A stretch of 25,024 nucleotides of DNA from Deinococcus carri (GCF_039545055.1 NZ_BAABRP010000028.1:1-25024), one strand, 5' to 3'. Positions 16,128 through 24,856 are shown, counted from the first letter of the stretch. The notes: a model not told the origin generated them from the letters alone. Translations and numbers: made by a program.

Positions 16128-16133
16128 AGTGTA
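16128..16133 (-). promoter_or_regulatory. Possible leaderless -10 box for the small gene and hsdR
   Basis: On the minus strand TACACT ends six bases before ATG 16121, with no ribosome-binding sequence between. It matches TATAAT at four of six positions. This is the spacing of leaderless promoters well known in Deinococcus. The -35 region is not convincing. If real, it would transcribe the small gene and hsdR separately from the upstream STAND gene. Confidence 0.35.
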
Positions 16134-16174
16134 CAGAGGAATGTCCGCCTCCAAATCCTCATGTTGGTGGGCGG

Positions 16175-16194
16175 TCACCGCTCCTCTGCGGTGA
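16175..16194 (-). terminator. Hairpin just after the STAND gene
   Basis: TCACCGC and GCGGTGA form a perfect seven-base stem with a six-base loop, beginning about five bases after the stop of the large STAND gene. No T run follows, so it is a weak or factor-assisted terminator candidate, or an mRNA 3'-end stabiliser. Confidence 0.4.
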
Positions 16195-16199
16195 TTGGG

Positions 16200-19100
16200 T
16201 CAGGCGCGGTCACGAAACTCGCTCCGCACTACGCCTTCCAGCCCGTTCGGTGTGAACTTGTACGCCCCATTCAACTCCATCCATCCCGGTGCATTGCCTT
16301 CGGTCAGCTGCTTTTCACCCAGCACGGTCCAGATCAACGCCATCCCCTCGCGCTCGAGGAGGTTTAGGAGACTGTCTCGCTCGATCAACAATGCGGCAGG
16401 TCCGGCAGTACGGACCGAGGGGTCCTGAACTATCAGCCGCCCCCGCACATCGTGATACTCCCCTTCGCGCCCATGCCACACCAGCCCCAGGCGCTCAAAG
16501 AGCCAGGCGGTAGGGAGGGTGGCCGACGCCCGCTCCTCGACCGAACAGTCAAAGTCGCTGCTCGCCTTGTTGTAGTCCGCCGACGGGACCAGCAACTCCA
16601 CGGGAGGGGGGTTCTTCGCCTCGTCAATAGTCCGCCACTCGCTCTCCGGGAAGAAGAACTGTTCCCGGGCCGCCGGACTCCATGGGTATTCGCCGATGAA
16701 GGTGTGATGCGACTCATACGGCTCTGGCATCCAGCGGTTCATGTACCGCTGCTGGGTCGCCCACGGGTACAACGCTTCCAGGTCTTCCTTCTTAAGAAGG
16801 TAAGCGTTGACCAGGACCCAGAGTTGCCGGTTGAGGCCCCGCGCCTTGCCATCCTCCGGTTCGTAGTGAAAGGACCCATTCAGGCTGATCCAGCGCCTGC
16901 CCTGCGCATCCGTAACATCGAAGAGGGGCGTGAGGTCGGGGACGCTCTCCCGCGACTGCAACCACTCCAGGTGGCTCATCTCTTCGCCCCAGGAGGCGAC
17001 CCTCACGGGATTCCACCAGCAAGCGGAGGGACGTAGGGCCTCAGTCTGGGCAGTGGGGATCACCCAGGACGGGTCAATGTCTCTCAACCACATCTGCCAG
17101 GGACCGTCGTACTTCTGGTGGGCCTCGGTATTCCAGCGCGTCACGGCATCTGCCCGATACTCGAAGTTGTCTGCTACCCGGGCGAGGAACTCGTGGTACG
17201 CCAGCCACTGGTACTTCTTCCCCATTCGCTCAGCTTTCTTGGCTGCACGCCCAGCAGCACGATAACCGGCCATCCGGTCAAACTCACCGAAGCGCTCGAC
17301 CGTCCAGCCCATATCGAACACACGCTTCACCATCCAGCGTTTGCCCGCCTCAAGGTCGAAGGTCAGTTCACCATCATTGCGATGGGAATTCGAGTCCAGG
17401 TAGGGAGCGACTTGAGTTTTAAATACGGCACTCTTTCGCTTTCCTAGTGTGGCAAGCAAGCGTCCCTCGAAATACTTCAGGCCCTCATCCAATTGTTCGT
17501 CTGTCAATTCAGATGCGGCATCCTCGTCCACGTAGCTCAGAAACGCCCTCCTGAATTTGATGCCACTGATACGGACACATACATTGATGTATCTAGCAAA
17601 CGCCAAACGTTGTCGCTCGGTGAGGGAAGTTTCAAAAGCACGTCGCATCTCACCCCAGGTCGGGGGATAAGGACCATACAGCGGCCTGCTCGTCCACTCA
17701 AAACGGCTTCCTTTCCCAATCACGTAATTGGAAAAATCCCACATCTTAAACGCCAGTGAGTGGATGATGGCCGATTTCGACCCCCACCTGTCACCCTCTG
17801 CCTCCTGCTCCCATCCTTTGAGGTCTTCTCCCGTCGGAATGTCCTGAATCCAGGTGCTTCCATACGGTGGCCGGAACTGCGCTGGATTCACATCCAGGGT
17901 CAGCGACTGAGCCAGAGCAACCTCGATGACGCCCCGGGCATAGTCGCGCAACAGAATGTGGACGGGCGGCTCACCCTCTCGGAACACTAGGTCGTAGACC
18001 TGCTGTGCGAGGGCCTGGAGGCCATGCTGGTCGCGACTACGCATCGCACAGCCATAGGCCACCGCATAGAGGCGCTCGGCTACGTACAGGTCATCGACAC
18101 GGTGGAACTGCTGGAGCAACTGACTGACCACATGGAGTCGGGCACCCAGCAGATTCACCAGAGCCTTGGTGGTTCGGTCTCGCAGGAAGCGGTGTGAACA
18201 GGTCAAGAACCAAGCGAGCGCCGTCCCGGCGAGGCGAATCGCCTCATCCTCAATGTGAGCTTTGTCCGCAGGATGCCAGGCCCAGTCAATTAGTCGGTCA
18301 ACGGCGTCCTCGTTGCCGTATCTTCGGAACAGGAAAATGCTCCACCAGGCATCGCGGTCGGGCATCGGACGCCTCATCAGGAGGCGGTGCAGAAAGTCCG
18401 CATTGAGGGCGTGCCGTGGGTGAGCCGCCACGGTGAGCAGCGCGTCGAGCAAATCGCCGTCCAGATCACGCCACCGGAGGACATACCTGTTGGCGATATT
18501 GGCAAACTTTCTGCGTTTGATGGCGTCCGGTCTGCGGAGGGTCAGGCTGGCAACGAACGCTTCGCAGAGCACCTGGTACTGACCGAGATGGGGAGTCAGC
18601 TCAATCAGCTCGCGGCCGATGCGCTCGGGAACTTGAATGGAAAGGGCCTCAATGACACCCCGGTACCGGTAGCAGGACCGATCATCGTGTAAATACTGGC
18701 GCAGAGGGCCACTGCGTCGGAACGTTGCCTTCGGACGCTCTGGGTCAAGGTGCGCGTCCAGCAGTTGCTGAGCTATTAGATGATCGGTCAGACGCTCATA
18801 AGCGAAGCGAACTCCATCGACCTGCGCCTCAGTTTCCCAGTCGTAGTAGAGGTTCTCCACCAGCAGTCCCTCGGCCACGAGCTGACGGAACAGACTCCGC
18901 TCGTACCCCGACGAGGGCAGGATGTCGGCCAGGAGCGTTTTGACTTCTTGCAACGAGAGAAACCTCCCGCGGCTGAGCGCGAGAGCCTCCGCAATTCTCT
19001 GGACGGCCTGCCAGACGGGTTGGTCCCGCGGATCGTAATCCAGCCTGTCTGCCCGGGCGAGGCGTTCATTGATGGCGTCGATCAAAAAGCGGAAGATGGC

Positions 19101-20723
19101 CGTGATGCCCTCAAGGCCAGGCGGAATGGAGTGGAGCCCCTTGGCCTTCAGCCCTTTACAGAAGAGTTTCAGGAACAGGGGGTTCCGGAACTCCGGGTTC
19201 AGCATGGGGACCGTCGGCTGCTGGATGCCATAGGCATTGAAGTACCGCTTGGTCGCCTCGTAGGTCGCGTCCCCGAACCCCTCATGCTCCACCCGGACGA
19301 GGCCGTGCTGCTCCGCCTCGGGTGGAAGAACCAGCCCTTCATAGGTCGTGCGTACGCTAACGACCAGGCGTACCCAGGGGTACTGCTCCACCCGGGTGAG
19401 CAGTGTCATAAATCGGCTTTTCCAACGGTTTCGATCAGCACTCTCATTCAGGGCATCGATCATCAGGAACGCTCGACGGCCTTGCGCTTGTGCCGCCGCA
19501 GAGAGCGCTCCCAGAAATTCCTCGAAGGTCACGCCGAGGCCCAGGAGCTGTGGAATCTCCTGAAGAGGGTCAGCCGCAGCAAACTGCTCCCCCATCAGGA
19601 GAACAGTCGGCGCTCCAGACGCCAACCGGGCTTGCGCCACATCACAGAAGAGGTGCGTCTTCCCTATCCCCGCCTCCCCGGCGACGCAGATGCCTACCGC
19701 GTTACTGGCCTGAGCGCGCAGGCTTTCCGCCACCTCTGCGATGTGCCTCAACCCGTAAGCGCTGGAGGAGGCGTTGCTCTGGTCCTCCGACCAGGGGTTC
19801 GAGTAGCCATTCTGCTGCGGGTTCTGCTCCTGCCATGCTCGGGCCGCCCCACGCAGGGACACGGCGACTTGGTCCATTGCTGCACTCGCCTTCTCAAAGG
19901 CAACTTTCACCCTGTCCCAGGAAATAGCTTGGTCGGGTGCGGCCTCAACTTCCCTCCAGGTGGCCTCTGCCACTCCGAGCGCCTCTCGCGCGGAGTCTCC
20001 CTCGGCTGAACTTTCAAGCCTGGAGAGGGCTTTAAGAGCACCCCCTGTGTATCCGTAACGCTTGTGGGTTTCAGTCAGCCAGGAGGAGAAAGCAGCGGTG
20101 CGCCCCAAAGCATCCAGAGGTTCCACGATAGGCAAAGGCACATGGACATCCGGTGTGTACCGTTCTCCGGCACTGCGGTAGGCCTCCTGCCACTTCTGCT
20201 GCAACCACTGCTCACTGAGAAGCGTTTCGTGGAACCAGAACTTCTGTCGGCCCCGATGCTCCTCACGAGAGAGCCGCGAGAGCAACTCGTGATCACCCCA
20301 GTAATGGAACTCTACAGACCGGCTCTGCTCAGCCGCCCACCCCTTCCAGCGTTCAACCCGTTCGTTCCAGCGGTCGAGCATAGATCGGCGGTTGGGGAGG
20401 CGCGCATCCGGGCGGTCTATGGGGAGACAGACAAAATAGCGTGTCAGCCGTGGATGACGCAACAGCGCGTTTCTAACAGACTCGTCCAGTTGCCCCCACT
20501 GACCGTCGTCAGGCGGAGAGAGAAAGAATTTTGCCTGCCAGGCCCACTCAGTCCCATCCGGCAATTGCCAGAACCCCTCGACGCCACCGTCCGGCGTTCC
20601 CTTACGAATGAATGCCGAGCCGTCTGGAGCGCTTTCCGCCTCGGCCAGTTGGCAGCAGAGGGCCTCGAACGCCCCGTGCTGACTGCCGTTCCAAGGTCGT
20701 AATTGGTGCCACTGCAAGGGCAT
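16200..20723 (-). CDS. Nuclease-STAND NTPase, Avs-like candidate antiphage sensor
   Basis: A 1507-residue protein in three parts. Residues 1-165 look like a PD-(D/E)XK nuclease: AFEALCCQLA with E20, the GTPDGGVEGFW loop (42-52), and WQAKFF (62-67) giving the Q-x-K form of the active site seen in Mrr/Cap4-like nucleases. Residues about 340-480 are a STAND/NACHT-type NTPase: Walker A GEAGIGKT (349-356), Walker B FLMIDALNE (419-427) and sensor VSVRTTYE (455-462). A winged-helix-like region follows, with VRFAYERLTDHLIAQQLL. The remaining 800 or so residues are a long, probably helical sensor region. This architecture and size match Avs proteins, which bind a phage protein, oligomerise and activate a nuclease. 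The ATG 20723 ribosome site is weak. It lies upstream of the type I system on the same strand. Confidence 0.82.
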   Translation of the reverse strand: MPLQWHQLRPWNGSQHGAFEALCCQLAEAESAPDGSAFIRKGTPDGGVEGFWQLPDGTEWAWQAKFFLSPPDDGQWGQLDESVRNALLRHPRLTRYFVCLPIDRPDARLPNRRSMLDRWNERVERWKGWAAEQSRSVEFHYWGDHELLSRLSREEHRGRQKFWFHETLLSEQWLQQKWQEAYRSAGERYTPDVHVPLPIVEPLDALGRTAAFSSWLTETHKRYGYTGGALKALSRLESSAEGDSAREALGVAEATWREVEAAPDQAISWDRVKVAFEKASAAMDQVAVSLRGAARAWQEQNPQQNGYSNPWSEDQSNASSSAYGLRHIAEVAESLRAQASNAVGICVAGEAGIGKTHLFCDVAQARLASGAPTVLLMGEQFAAADPLQEIPQLLGLGVTFEEFLGALSAAAQAQGRRAFLMIDALNESADRNRWKSRFMTLLTRVEQYPWVRLVVSVRTTYEGLVLPPEAEQHGLVRVEHEGFGDATYEATKRYFNAYGIQQPTVPMLNPEFRNPLFLKLFCKGLKAKGLHSIPPGLEGITAIFRFLIDAINERLARADRLDYDPRDQPVWQAVQRIAEALALSRGRFLSLQEVKTLLADILPSSGYERSLFRQLVAEGLLVENLYYDWETEAQVDGVRFAYERLTDHLIAQQLLDAHLDPERPKATFRRSGPLRQYLHDDRSCYRYRGVIEALSIQVPERIGRELIELTPHLGQYQVLCEAFVASLTLRRPDAIKRRKFANIANRYVLRWRDLDGDLLDALLTVAAHPRHALNADFLHRLLMRRPMPDRDAWWSIFLFRRYGNEDAVDRLIDWAWHPADKAHIEDEAIRLAGTALAWFLTCSHRFLRDRTTKALVNLLGARLHVVSQLLQQFHRVDDLYVAERLYAVAYGCAMRSRDQHGLQALAQQVYDLVFREGEPPVHILLRDYARGVIEVALAQSLTLDVNPAQFRPPYGSTWIQDIPTGEDLKGWEQEAEGDRWGSKSAIIHSLAFKMWDFSNYVIGKGSRFEWTSRPLYGPYPPTWGEMRRAFETSLTERQRLAFARYINVCVRISGIKFRRAFLSYVDEDAASELTDEQLDEGLKYFEGRLLATLGKRKSAVFKTQVAPYLDSNSHRNDGELTFDLEAGKRWMVKRVFDMGWTVERFGEFDRMAGYRAAGRAAKKAERMGKKYQWLAYHEFLARVADNFEYRADAVTRWNTEAHQKYDGPWQMWLRDIDPSWVIPTAQTEALRPSACWWNPVRVASWGEEMSHLEWLQSRESVPDLTPLFDVTDAQGRRWISLNGSFHYEPEDGKARGLNRQLWVLVNAYLLKKEDLEALYPWATQQRYMNRWMPEPYESHHTFIGEYPWSPAAREQFFFPESEWRTIDEAKNPPPVELLVPSADYNKASSDFDCSVEERASATLPTAWLFERLGLVWHGREGEYHDVRGRLIVQDPSVRTAGPAALLIERDSLLNLLEREGMALIWTVLGEKQLTEGNAPGWMELNGAYKFTPNGLEGVVRSEFRDRA

Positions 20724-20867
20724 GCTTCAAGATACGCACCACACGTACTCGTATGAAGTCGAAAGTCTCAGAAGCTGTCCCAGGGTCGAGGGCGGCGGAA
20801 TTTACCCTCTTCCACCGCAACACATTGTTTTGCTGGCGAGCCTACAGCACACCAGATAGCGTGGAGC

Positions 20868-21650
20868 ATGTCAGACCTGATTTGGGGACAGGTGTTCTGG
20901 GGCGTGGCCCAAGCAGGCGCACTCACGACCCGGAGGGTGATCAGCACCTACGGCCCCAAGCCCAACTGGGATCATCTCCTCGAAAAGAAGTTGCTGCGGG
21001 AAGTGCAGACCAACTACGGGGCGGTCCTCACCCTCGGCCAGACGGCGCGCGCCGCCTTTCACCTCACCCCCCCTCCCCGCGAGATGGGTTACATCCCCTA
21101 CGTCGCCGGGCCAAACGCCGTCGCAGACCGGGCTTACCTGCTGGACGCCATCGCCCTGCTGGAGGCACGCGGCTACAAAGTCGCCTACCACGTGTACAAA
21201 CGGGCGGGCAAGGTGGGCGGCGCGGCACGCAGGGGAGTGAAGGTCACCGATCAGATCGTCCGCACCGTCATGCGTGCCCCGGAAACCAAGATGTCCCGAC
21301 TCCAGGCCCTGTACGGCAAGGGTGAGCCTCCCCCGCTGTATTACCAACTGGGGAAGACGCCTGAGGTGCTCGGCCACGTCTCGCTGTACGCCACCATCAG
21401 CAGTGCCGGCATCAAGCTCGCCCAGTTGCGAAGACTGTACAAACGCCACGAGCGTGACCTCGACAAGTGGCACGGACCGCTGCTCATCGCTGTGCCTGAG
21501 GAAGGCGACCTCGGTGGCTATGTTCGGTTGGTCGAAGCGCAGTACCGGGCAAACATAGAGCGACTGGTCAAGGAGGGCCTCACACCTGAGCGTCCCATCC
21601 AGCCCCGCATCAAACTGCTCACCCTGCCCTTGCCGGAAAGACGTGCGTGA
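20868..21650 (+). CDS. Hypothetical protein, winged-helix N terminus (replication-relaxation-like context)
   Basis: A 260-residue protein. Residues 5-65 (GVAQAGALTTRRVISTYG, then LLEKKLLREVQ and LTLGQTARAAF) have the rhythm of a winged helix. A basic middle follows (HVYKRAGKVGGAARRGVKV) and a C-terminal region with strands and helices (GPLLIAVPEEGDLGGYVRLV). This resembles small plasmid proteins annotated near the replication-relaxation family, but I see no decisive motif. ATG 20868 has GGAG only one base away, so the start may be leaderless or wrong. It diverges from the STAND gene, and its 3' end overlaps that of the convergent gene by 32 bases. Function unknown. Confidence 0.65.
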   Translation: MSDLIWGQVFWGVAQAGALTTRRVISTYGPKPNWDHLLEKKLLREVQTNYGAVLTLGQTARAAFHLTPPPREMGYIPYVAGPNAVADRAYLLDAIALLEARGYKVAYHVYKRAGKVGGAARRGVKVTDQIVRTVMRAPETKMSRLQALYGKGEPPPLYYQLGKTPEVLGHVSLYATISSAGIKLAQLRRLYKRHERDLDKWHGPLLIAVPEEGDLGGYVRLVEAQYRANIERLVKEGLTPERPIQPRIKLLTLPLPERRA

Positions 21651-22296
21651 GTGCGGTCGGCTTGTGACAGCGGGGCCGTCCGACATACGGCTCGCGCGGC
21701 GTCCAGAAGTCCACGAAACGGGTCTCGACCTGCGTGAGGTGAGGCAGCCGCCCAGCCTGCTGAAGCTGCTGCGCCAGCGTCATCACGGTGAGCGTACGAG
21801 CATGGATGCTGGTGGCCCAGTAGACCTTGAGGTAGCCGCCCTCGTCGGCGGCCACCAGCTTGTCAGTGATGCGCCCCCACGAGTACCCGGCGTCGTATTC
21901 CACCGCCCAGTCCGAACGCCTTGACGGGTCGAGGGTCTGCAAGATTTCGGCGTGGGCCTGATGCCGCTTGACCCGGCCCTGGAGGGAGACGTGCCGCCAC
22001 ACCTCCCCCTCGGCCAGCGTAATGCGGTGCCGCGCCTCGGCCAGACCAGCCAGGTGCATCAGGTCTCTGGAGGGGCAGTCCAGGTCTTCGGCACGCAGGG
22101 CCACGAAAGTGAGGTCGGTGTCACTCTCGGATTGCGTGACCCGCGTGCGACAGGTGCGGGTCACCCTGGGCAATTCCAGCCACTCTGCCGTCTCCAGCAG
22201 GCCCCGGCGCGTGAGCTGGGCGGTGGTCAGCACCCGGTCGATGGCGAGGGTATGGCGCAGCAACGCCTTGCGCTGGGCAGGATGGAGAGAGGTCAC
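21619..22296 (-). CDS. Replication-relaxation-like protein
   Basis: A 225-residue protein. The N terminus (HTLAIDRVLTTAQLTRRGLL, 15-34) looks like a winged helix. The C-terminal half carries SDWAVEYDAGYSWGRITDKL (128-147) followed by GGYLKVYWATSIHARTL (153-169). This order, an acidic E-x-D motif then a strand ending in a W-x-T-S-x-x-R-like pattern, is that of the replication-relaxation family (PF13814-type) found on plasmids and conjugative elements. Some members have a restriction-endonuclease-like fold. GTG 22296 lacks a ribosome site. CAGAAT lies six bases upstream and could be a leaderless -10 box. Its 3' end overlaps the convergent gene by 32 bases. The role may be regulation of replication or transfer. 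Confidence 0.65.
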   Translation of the reverse strand: MTSLHPAQRKALLRHTLAIDRVLTTAQLTRRGLLETAEWLELPRVTRTCRTRVTQSESDTDLTFVALRAEDLDCPSRDLMHLAGLAEARHRITLAEGEVWRHVSLQGRVKRHQAHAEILQTLDPSRRSDWAVEYDAGYSWGRITDKLVAADEGGYLKVYWATSIHARTLTVMTLAQQLQQAGRLPHLTQVETRFVDFWTPREPYVGRPRCHKPTALTHVFPARAG

Positions 22297-22506
22297 GTCA
22301 GCATTCTGGCGCGATTTCTATCGGAGAGCGTGAAGTTCTATGCTGCGCGCCGTAGCCACGGATGTTTTTGCCTAGGCGTCGAGGGTTGTGGTTATAGGAT
22401 CAGTTTAGGGTTTTGCAGAAACACAACTCCCTGCTCACCCGTACGAAATCGGACGAGGACGTATCAAATCTAATGGAAACTCCATCACCTATGAAACAGC
22501 TTGTCA

Positions 22507-22512
22507 TATAAT
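22507..22512 (+). promoter_or_regulatory. Leaderless promoter -10 box, TATAAT
   Basis: A perfect TATAAT lies six bases before ATG 22519, with no ribosome-binding sequence between. Transcription would then begin at or next to the start codon. This is the leaderless arrangement well known in Deinococcus. The -35 region around 22484-22489 is not consensus. This also fixes the start of the gene, ruling out the TTG at 22501, which lies within the promoter. Confidence 0.65.
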
Positions 22513-22518
22513 ACCGCC

Positions 22519-22896
22519 ATGCTCGCTTCAGAGTTGGCCGCAGAATTACAGGTCGATCCCAGCGTTATCTCCAAGCACCTGAACGTCTATTTCGGCGAGC
22601 TGGGTCAGGAACGTCAACGCTACTTGTCTGATCAGACGGCAGATCAGGTACGGCAGGCGCATCAGCTTCTTGAGACCGGGGGAGCCAAATCGTTTCGGAC
22701 AGCCGTACAGATGGTGCTCGGCATGTACAGCGAACCTGTGCCGCCGGAGTCAGCTCGGCTGATCGAACAGCGTCTGGCCCGGCTTGAGGACATTCAGCAG
22801 CAGACCTTGGGGCAGGTCAATCAGATGCTGCGCTACCTGGAAACGGCGATGGAACAACTTCCAGAGGAGAGTGCCGAACACGTGCAGCAGGAGTGA
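22519..22896 (+). CDS. HTH + coiled-coil DNA-binding protein next to the integrase
   Basis: A 125-residue protein beginning MLASELAAELQVDPSVISKH, an N-terminal helix-turn-helix. A middle region follows (DQVRQAHQLLETGGAKSFRT), and a C-terminal coiled coil (ARLIEQRLARLEDIQQQTLG, then QVNQMLRYLETAMEQL) probably mediates oligomerisation. The layout is that of small plasmid and phage regulators with a MerR-like head and helical tail. Its start is set by the leaderless promoter. The integrase gene follows 72 bases downstream on the same strand, so it may regulate integration or partition, or assist recombination directionality. The exact role is inference. Confidence 0.75.
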   Translation: MLASELAAELQVDPSVISKHLNVYFGELGQERQRYLSDQTADQVRQAHQLLETGGAKSFRTAVQMVLGMYSEPVPPESARLIEQRLARLEDIQQQTLGQVNQMLRYLETAMEQLPEESAEHVQQE

Positions 22897-22968
22897 GCGG
22901 CAAGACGACATCTCAAGGGGTGGACAGGCGGCCCAGAGCAGCCATCTGACCGGAAGGAAGCGTGAGCT

Positions 22969-24189
22969 GTGGGGAAACGGGCGAATGGCGAGGGGACGAT
23001 CAGCAAGCGCAAGAAAGACGGCAAGGTCGTGGGGTGGAAGGGCAGCGTTACGGTTGGCATGAAGGCCAACGGCACCCTGGACAGACGCTGGGTCAGTGGT
23101 CGGAGTCAAGACGAGGTGCGGGAGAAAATGCGTGCCCTTCACAGCGAGGTTCACACCGGGGTGCTCGCGGATGCCGAAGGCCTGACTGTTGCCACATTCT
23201 TTGACCGGTGGGTAGAGGCCAAAGAACGGGACGGTGTAAAGCCCAACACCCTCCGGAGTTACCGTGACACGGCGCGGTTGTACATCACCCCATATATGGG
23301 CCGGGTCAAGCTGGAGAAACTGCGCCCACTGGACGTGGAGCGCATCCTGATCGCCCTTCGCAAGGCGGGAAAATCTCCTCAAATCCTGGCTTACACGCTC
23401 CGGGTCTTGAAAATGGCACTTCGCCAGGCGGTGCGCTGGCAAATGGTGCCACGCAACGTCGCCGAGGCTGTCAAGCCACCCAGGGTCGAGCGCTCAGAGA
23501 TGCACGTCTGGACGCCAGAGCAGGTGGCCGCGTTCCTCGGCGCTTCCGAAACACACCGGTTGCACGCCGCCTTCTACCTGGCTTTGCTGACGGGGATGCG
23601 GCGGGGCGAACTTCTCGGCCTGCAATGGCAGGACATCGACTGGGAGAGGTGCCGCCTGACGGTTCGGCACAATCTGGTCGAGGTCCGCAAGGAGTCCGAG
23701 GGGCGAATTTACCGTGGCAAGCCGACAGTCTCAAAAATTGAACTGACCCTTCAAACCCCGAAGACCCAGGGGTCTCGCCGCAGCATCGTGCTCTCGCCAG
23801 GCACCCTCGACAAGCTGCGGGAGCATCGCGGACGGCAGGACAGCGAGCGGGCCAACGCTGCGGAAGCTTGGCAGGGCAAGGTCGGTGAAGGGTACGTCTT
23901 CGCTTCCGAGCTGGGCACGGCCACCGATCCCCGCAACTTCTACCGCTGGTACACCGAAATTGTTAGGCACGCCGGGGTGCCGCGCATCCGGTTCCATGAT
24001 CTGCGGCACACGGCGGCCTCGCTGATGATTCTCAGGGGCATTCCCGCCAAGACGGTCAGCGAACGTCTGGGACACGCCGACGTGGGGTTTACCCTGCGAA
24101 CCTACACGCATCTTTACGATGACCAGCGAGAAGAAGCCGCCTTCGATTTGCAGGACCTGTTCCCCAGGGCACCAGGCGGCATTCAGTAA
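22969..24189 (+). CDS. int: Tyrosine recombinase/integrase
   Basis: A 406-residue site-specific recombinase that integrates and excises the element. The N-terminal arm-binding region begins GKRANGEGTISKRKKDG. A SAM-like core-binding domain (about 72-160) contains FFDRWVEAKERDGVKPNTLR. The catalytic domain has all key residues: R211 (TGMRRGELLGL), K265 (LQTPKTQGSRR), H343-x-x-R346 (HDLRHTAASLM), H369 (ERLGHAD) and Y379 (LRTYTHLYDD). GTG 22969 follows GGAAGGAAG by eight bases. It is intact and of ordinary length for the P4/lambda-like family. No tRNA gene lies beside it, so the attachment site is not obvious. The 3' end points toward the likely host gene at 24227, suggesting that the element's right end lies close by. 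Confidence 0.95.
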   Translation: MGKRANGEGTISKRKKDGKVVGWKGSVTVGMKANGTLDRRWVSGRSQDEVREKMRALHSEVHTGVLADAEGLTVATFFDRWVEAKERDGVKPNTLRSYRDTARLYITPYMGRVKLEKLRPLDVERILIALRKAGKSPQILAYTLRVLKMALRQAVRWQMVPRNVAEAVKPPRVERSEMHVWTPEQVAAFLGASETHRLHAAFYLALLTGMRRGELLGLQWQDIDWERCRLTVRHNLVEVRKESEGRIYRGKPTVSKIELTLQTPKTQGSRRSIVLSPGTLDKLREHRGRQDSERANAAEAWQGKVGEGYVFASELGTATDPRNFYRWYTEIVRHAGVPRIRFHDLRHTAASLMILRGIPAKTVSERLGHADVGFTLRTYTHLYDDQREEAAFDLQDLFPRAPGGIQ

Positions 24190-24226
24190 CCGTCTCTGGC
24201 GGAGCGAGCGGTTGCGGATGCCCCCA

Positions 24227-24856
24227 TCACTTGGCGGGGAAGGCCGCCTTGCGGTAGACCGTGATCTTCGGGACAGCGAGGTTCACGCTCACCCGTTGCC
24301 AGGAAGTCCGCAGGTCTGTCTTTACATAGAAATCTACCACCTTGGCCTTCTTGCTGATCGGCACCTTGAAACTCTCACCAGACCAGAACAGCGGTTGTAT
24401 CTTTCCTCCATCGACCTTCACACCGACAGCCGTGTTCTTGTACATCACTGGCTTGACGGAAATGGAAGCGTCATAGGTCGTATAGATGTCCATGAGGGTG
24501 AGATCGATCTCCAGACCTTCTGACGTATTGCCCCGGCTGTCGAGCAGGTCAAGCGAGAGGTTGATACTGCTGGGTTGCCGGAAGTGATTGGTGAGGATTC
24601 CCAGATAGGGCCTCTTCTCCGCCTGAATGGTGATGACCTCTCCCTTGTTTTTGGTTGTGAATGTGGCCCCACAGCCCGTAAAAGGAGATTTCAAGGTGGT
24701 CAGGTCCAGGGCCACCTTTTTGGCAGGCTCAGGGAAGACGGCCTTTTCCTTATAGAAGAGGATGTGAAGATCGAAAAGCTGAATGGTTGAGCAGTCTACT
24801 TCGGCGGCGTGGGCGGTTGAGGTGACGAGCAGGAAGGGCAGGAACAGACGCTTCAC
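24227..24856 (-). CDS. Secreted protein of unknown function
   Basis: A 209-residue protein with a clear Sec signal peptide: MKRLFLPFLLVTSTAHA then AEVDC, with an AxA-type signal peptidase I site after residue 17. The mature chain is rich in beta-strand-like segments (SSINLSLDLLDSR, EGLEIDLTLMDIYTTYDASI, VDFYVKTDL) and has two Cys that could form a disulfide. GTG 24856 is chosen because GGAGG lies nine bases upstream and the signal peptide begins there. An in-frame start at 24901 would add 15 residues and fall next to the insertion-sequence end. It converges with the integrase across a 37-base gap and is probably host DNA. I do not recognise the family. Confidence 0.75.
   Translation of the reverse strand: MKRLFLPFLLVTSTAHAAEVDCSTIQLFDLHILFYKEKAVFPEPAKKVALDLTTLKSPFTGCGATFTTKNKGEVITIQAEKRPYLGILTNHFRQPSSINLSLDLLDSRGNTSEGLEIDLTLMDIYTTYDASISVKPVMYKNTAVGVKVDGGKIQPLFWSGESFKVPISKKAKVVDFYVKTDLRTSWQRVSVNLAVPKITVYRKAAFPAK

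Noticed and set aside
18780..20009. A 409-codon open frame on the plus strand
   Set aside because: Antisense to the NTPase and winged-helix part of the STAND gene, with no recognisable motif. A typical long shadow frame in high-GC DNA.
20871..21686. A 271-codon minus-strand frame opposite the 20868 gene
   Set aside because: The plus-strand frame has a better amino-acid pattern and a winged-helix-like start. The minus frame has no ribosome site and no motif. Confidence in the choice is moderate.
24190..24226. Possible attachment site or tRNA remnant after the integrase
   Set aside because: The 37-base gap contains no tRNA-like acceptor or TpsiC sequence, and I found no matching repeat at the left side of the window by eye.
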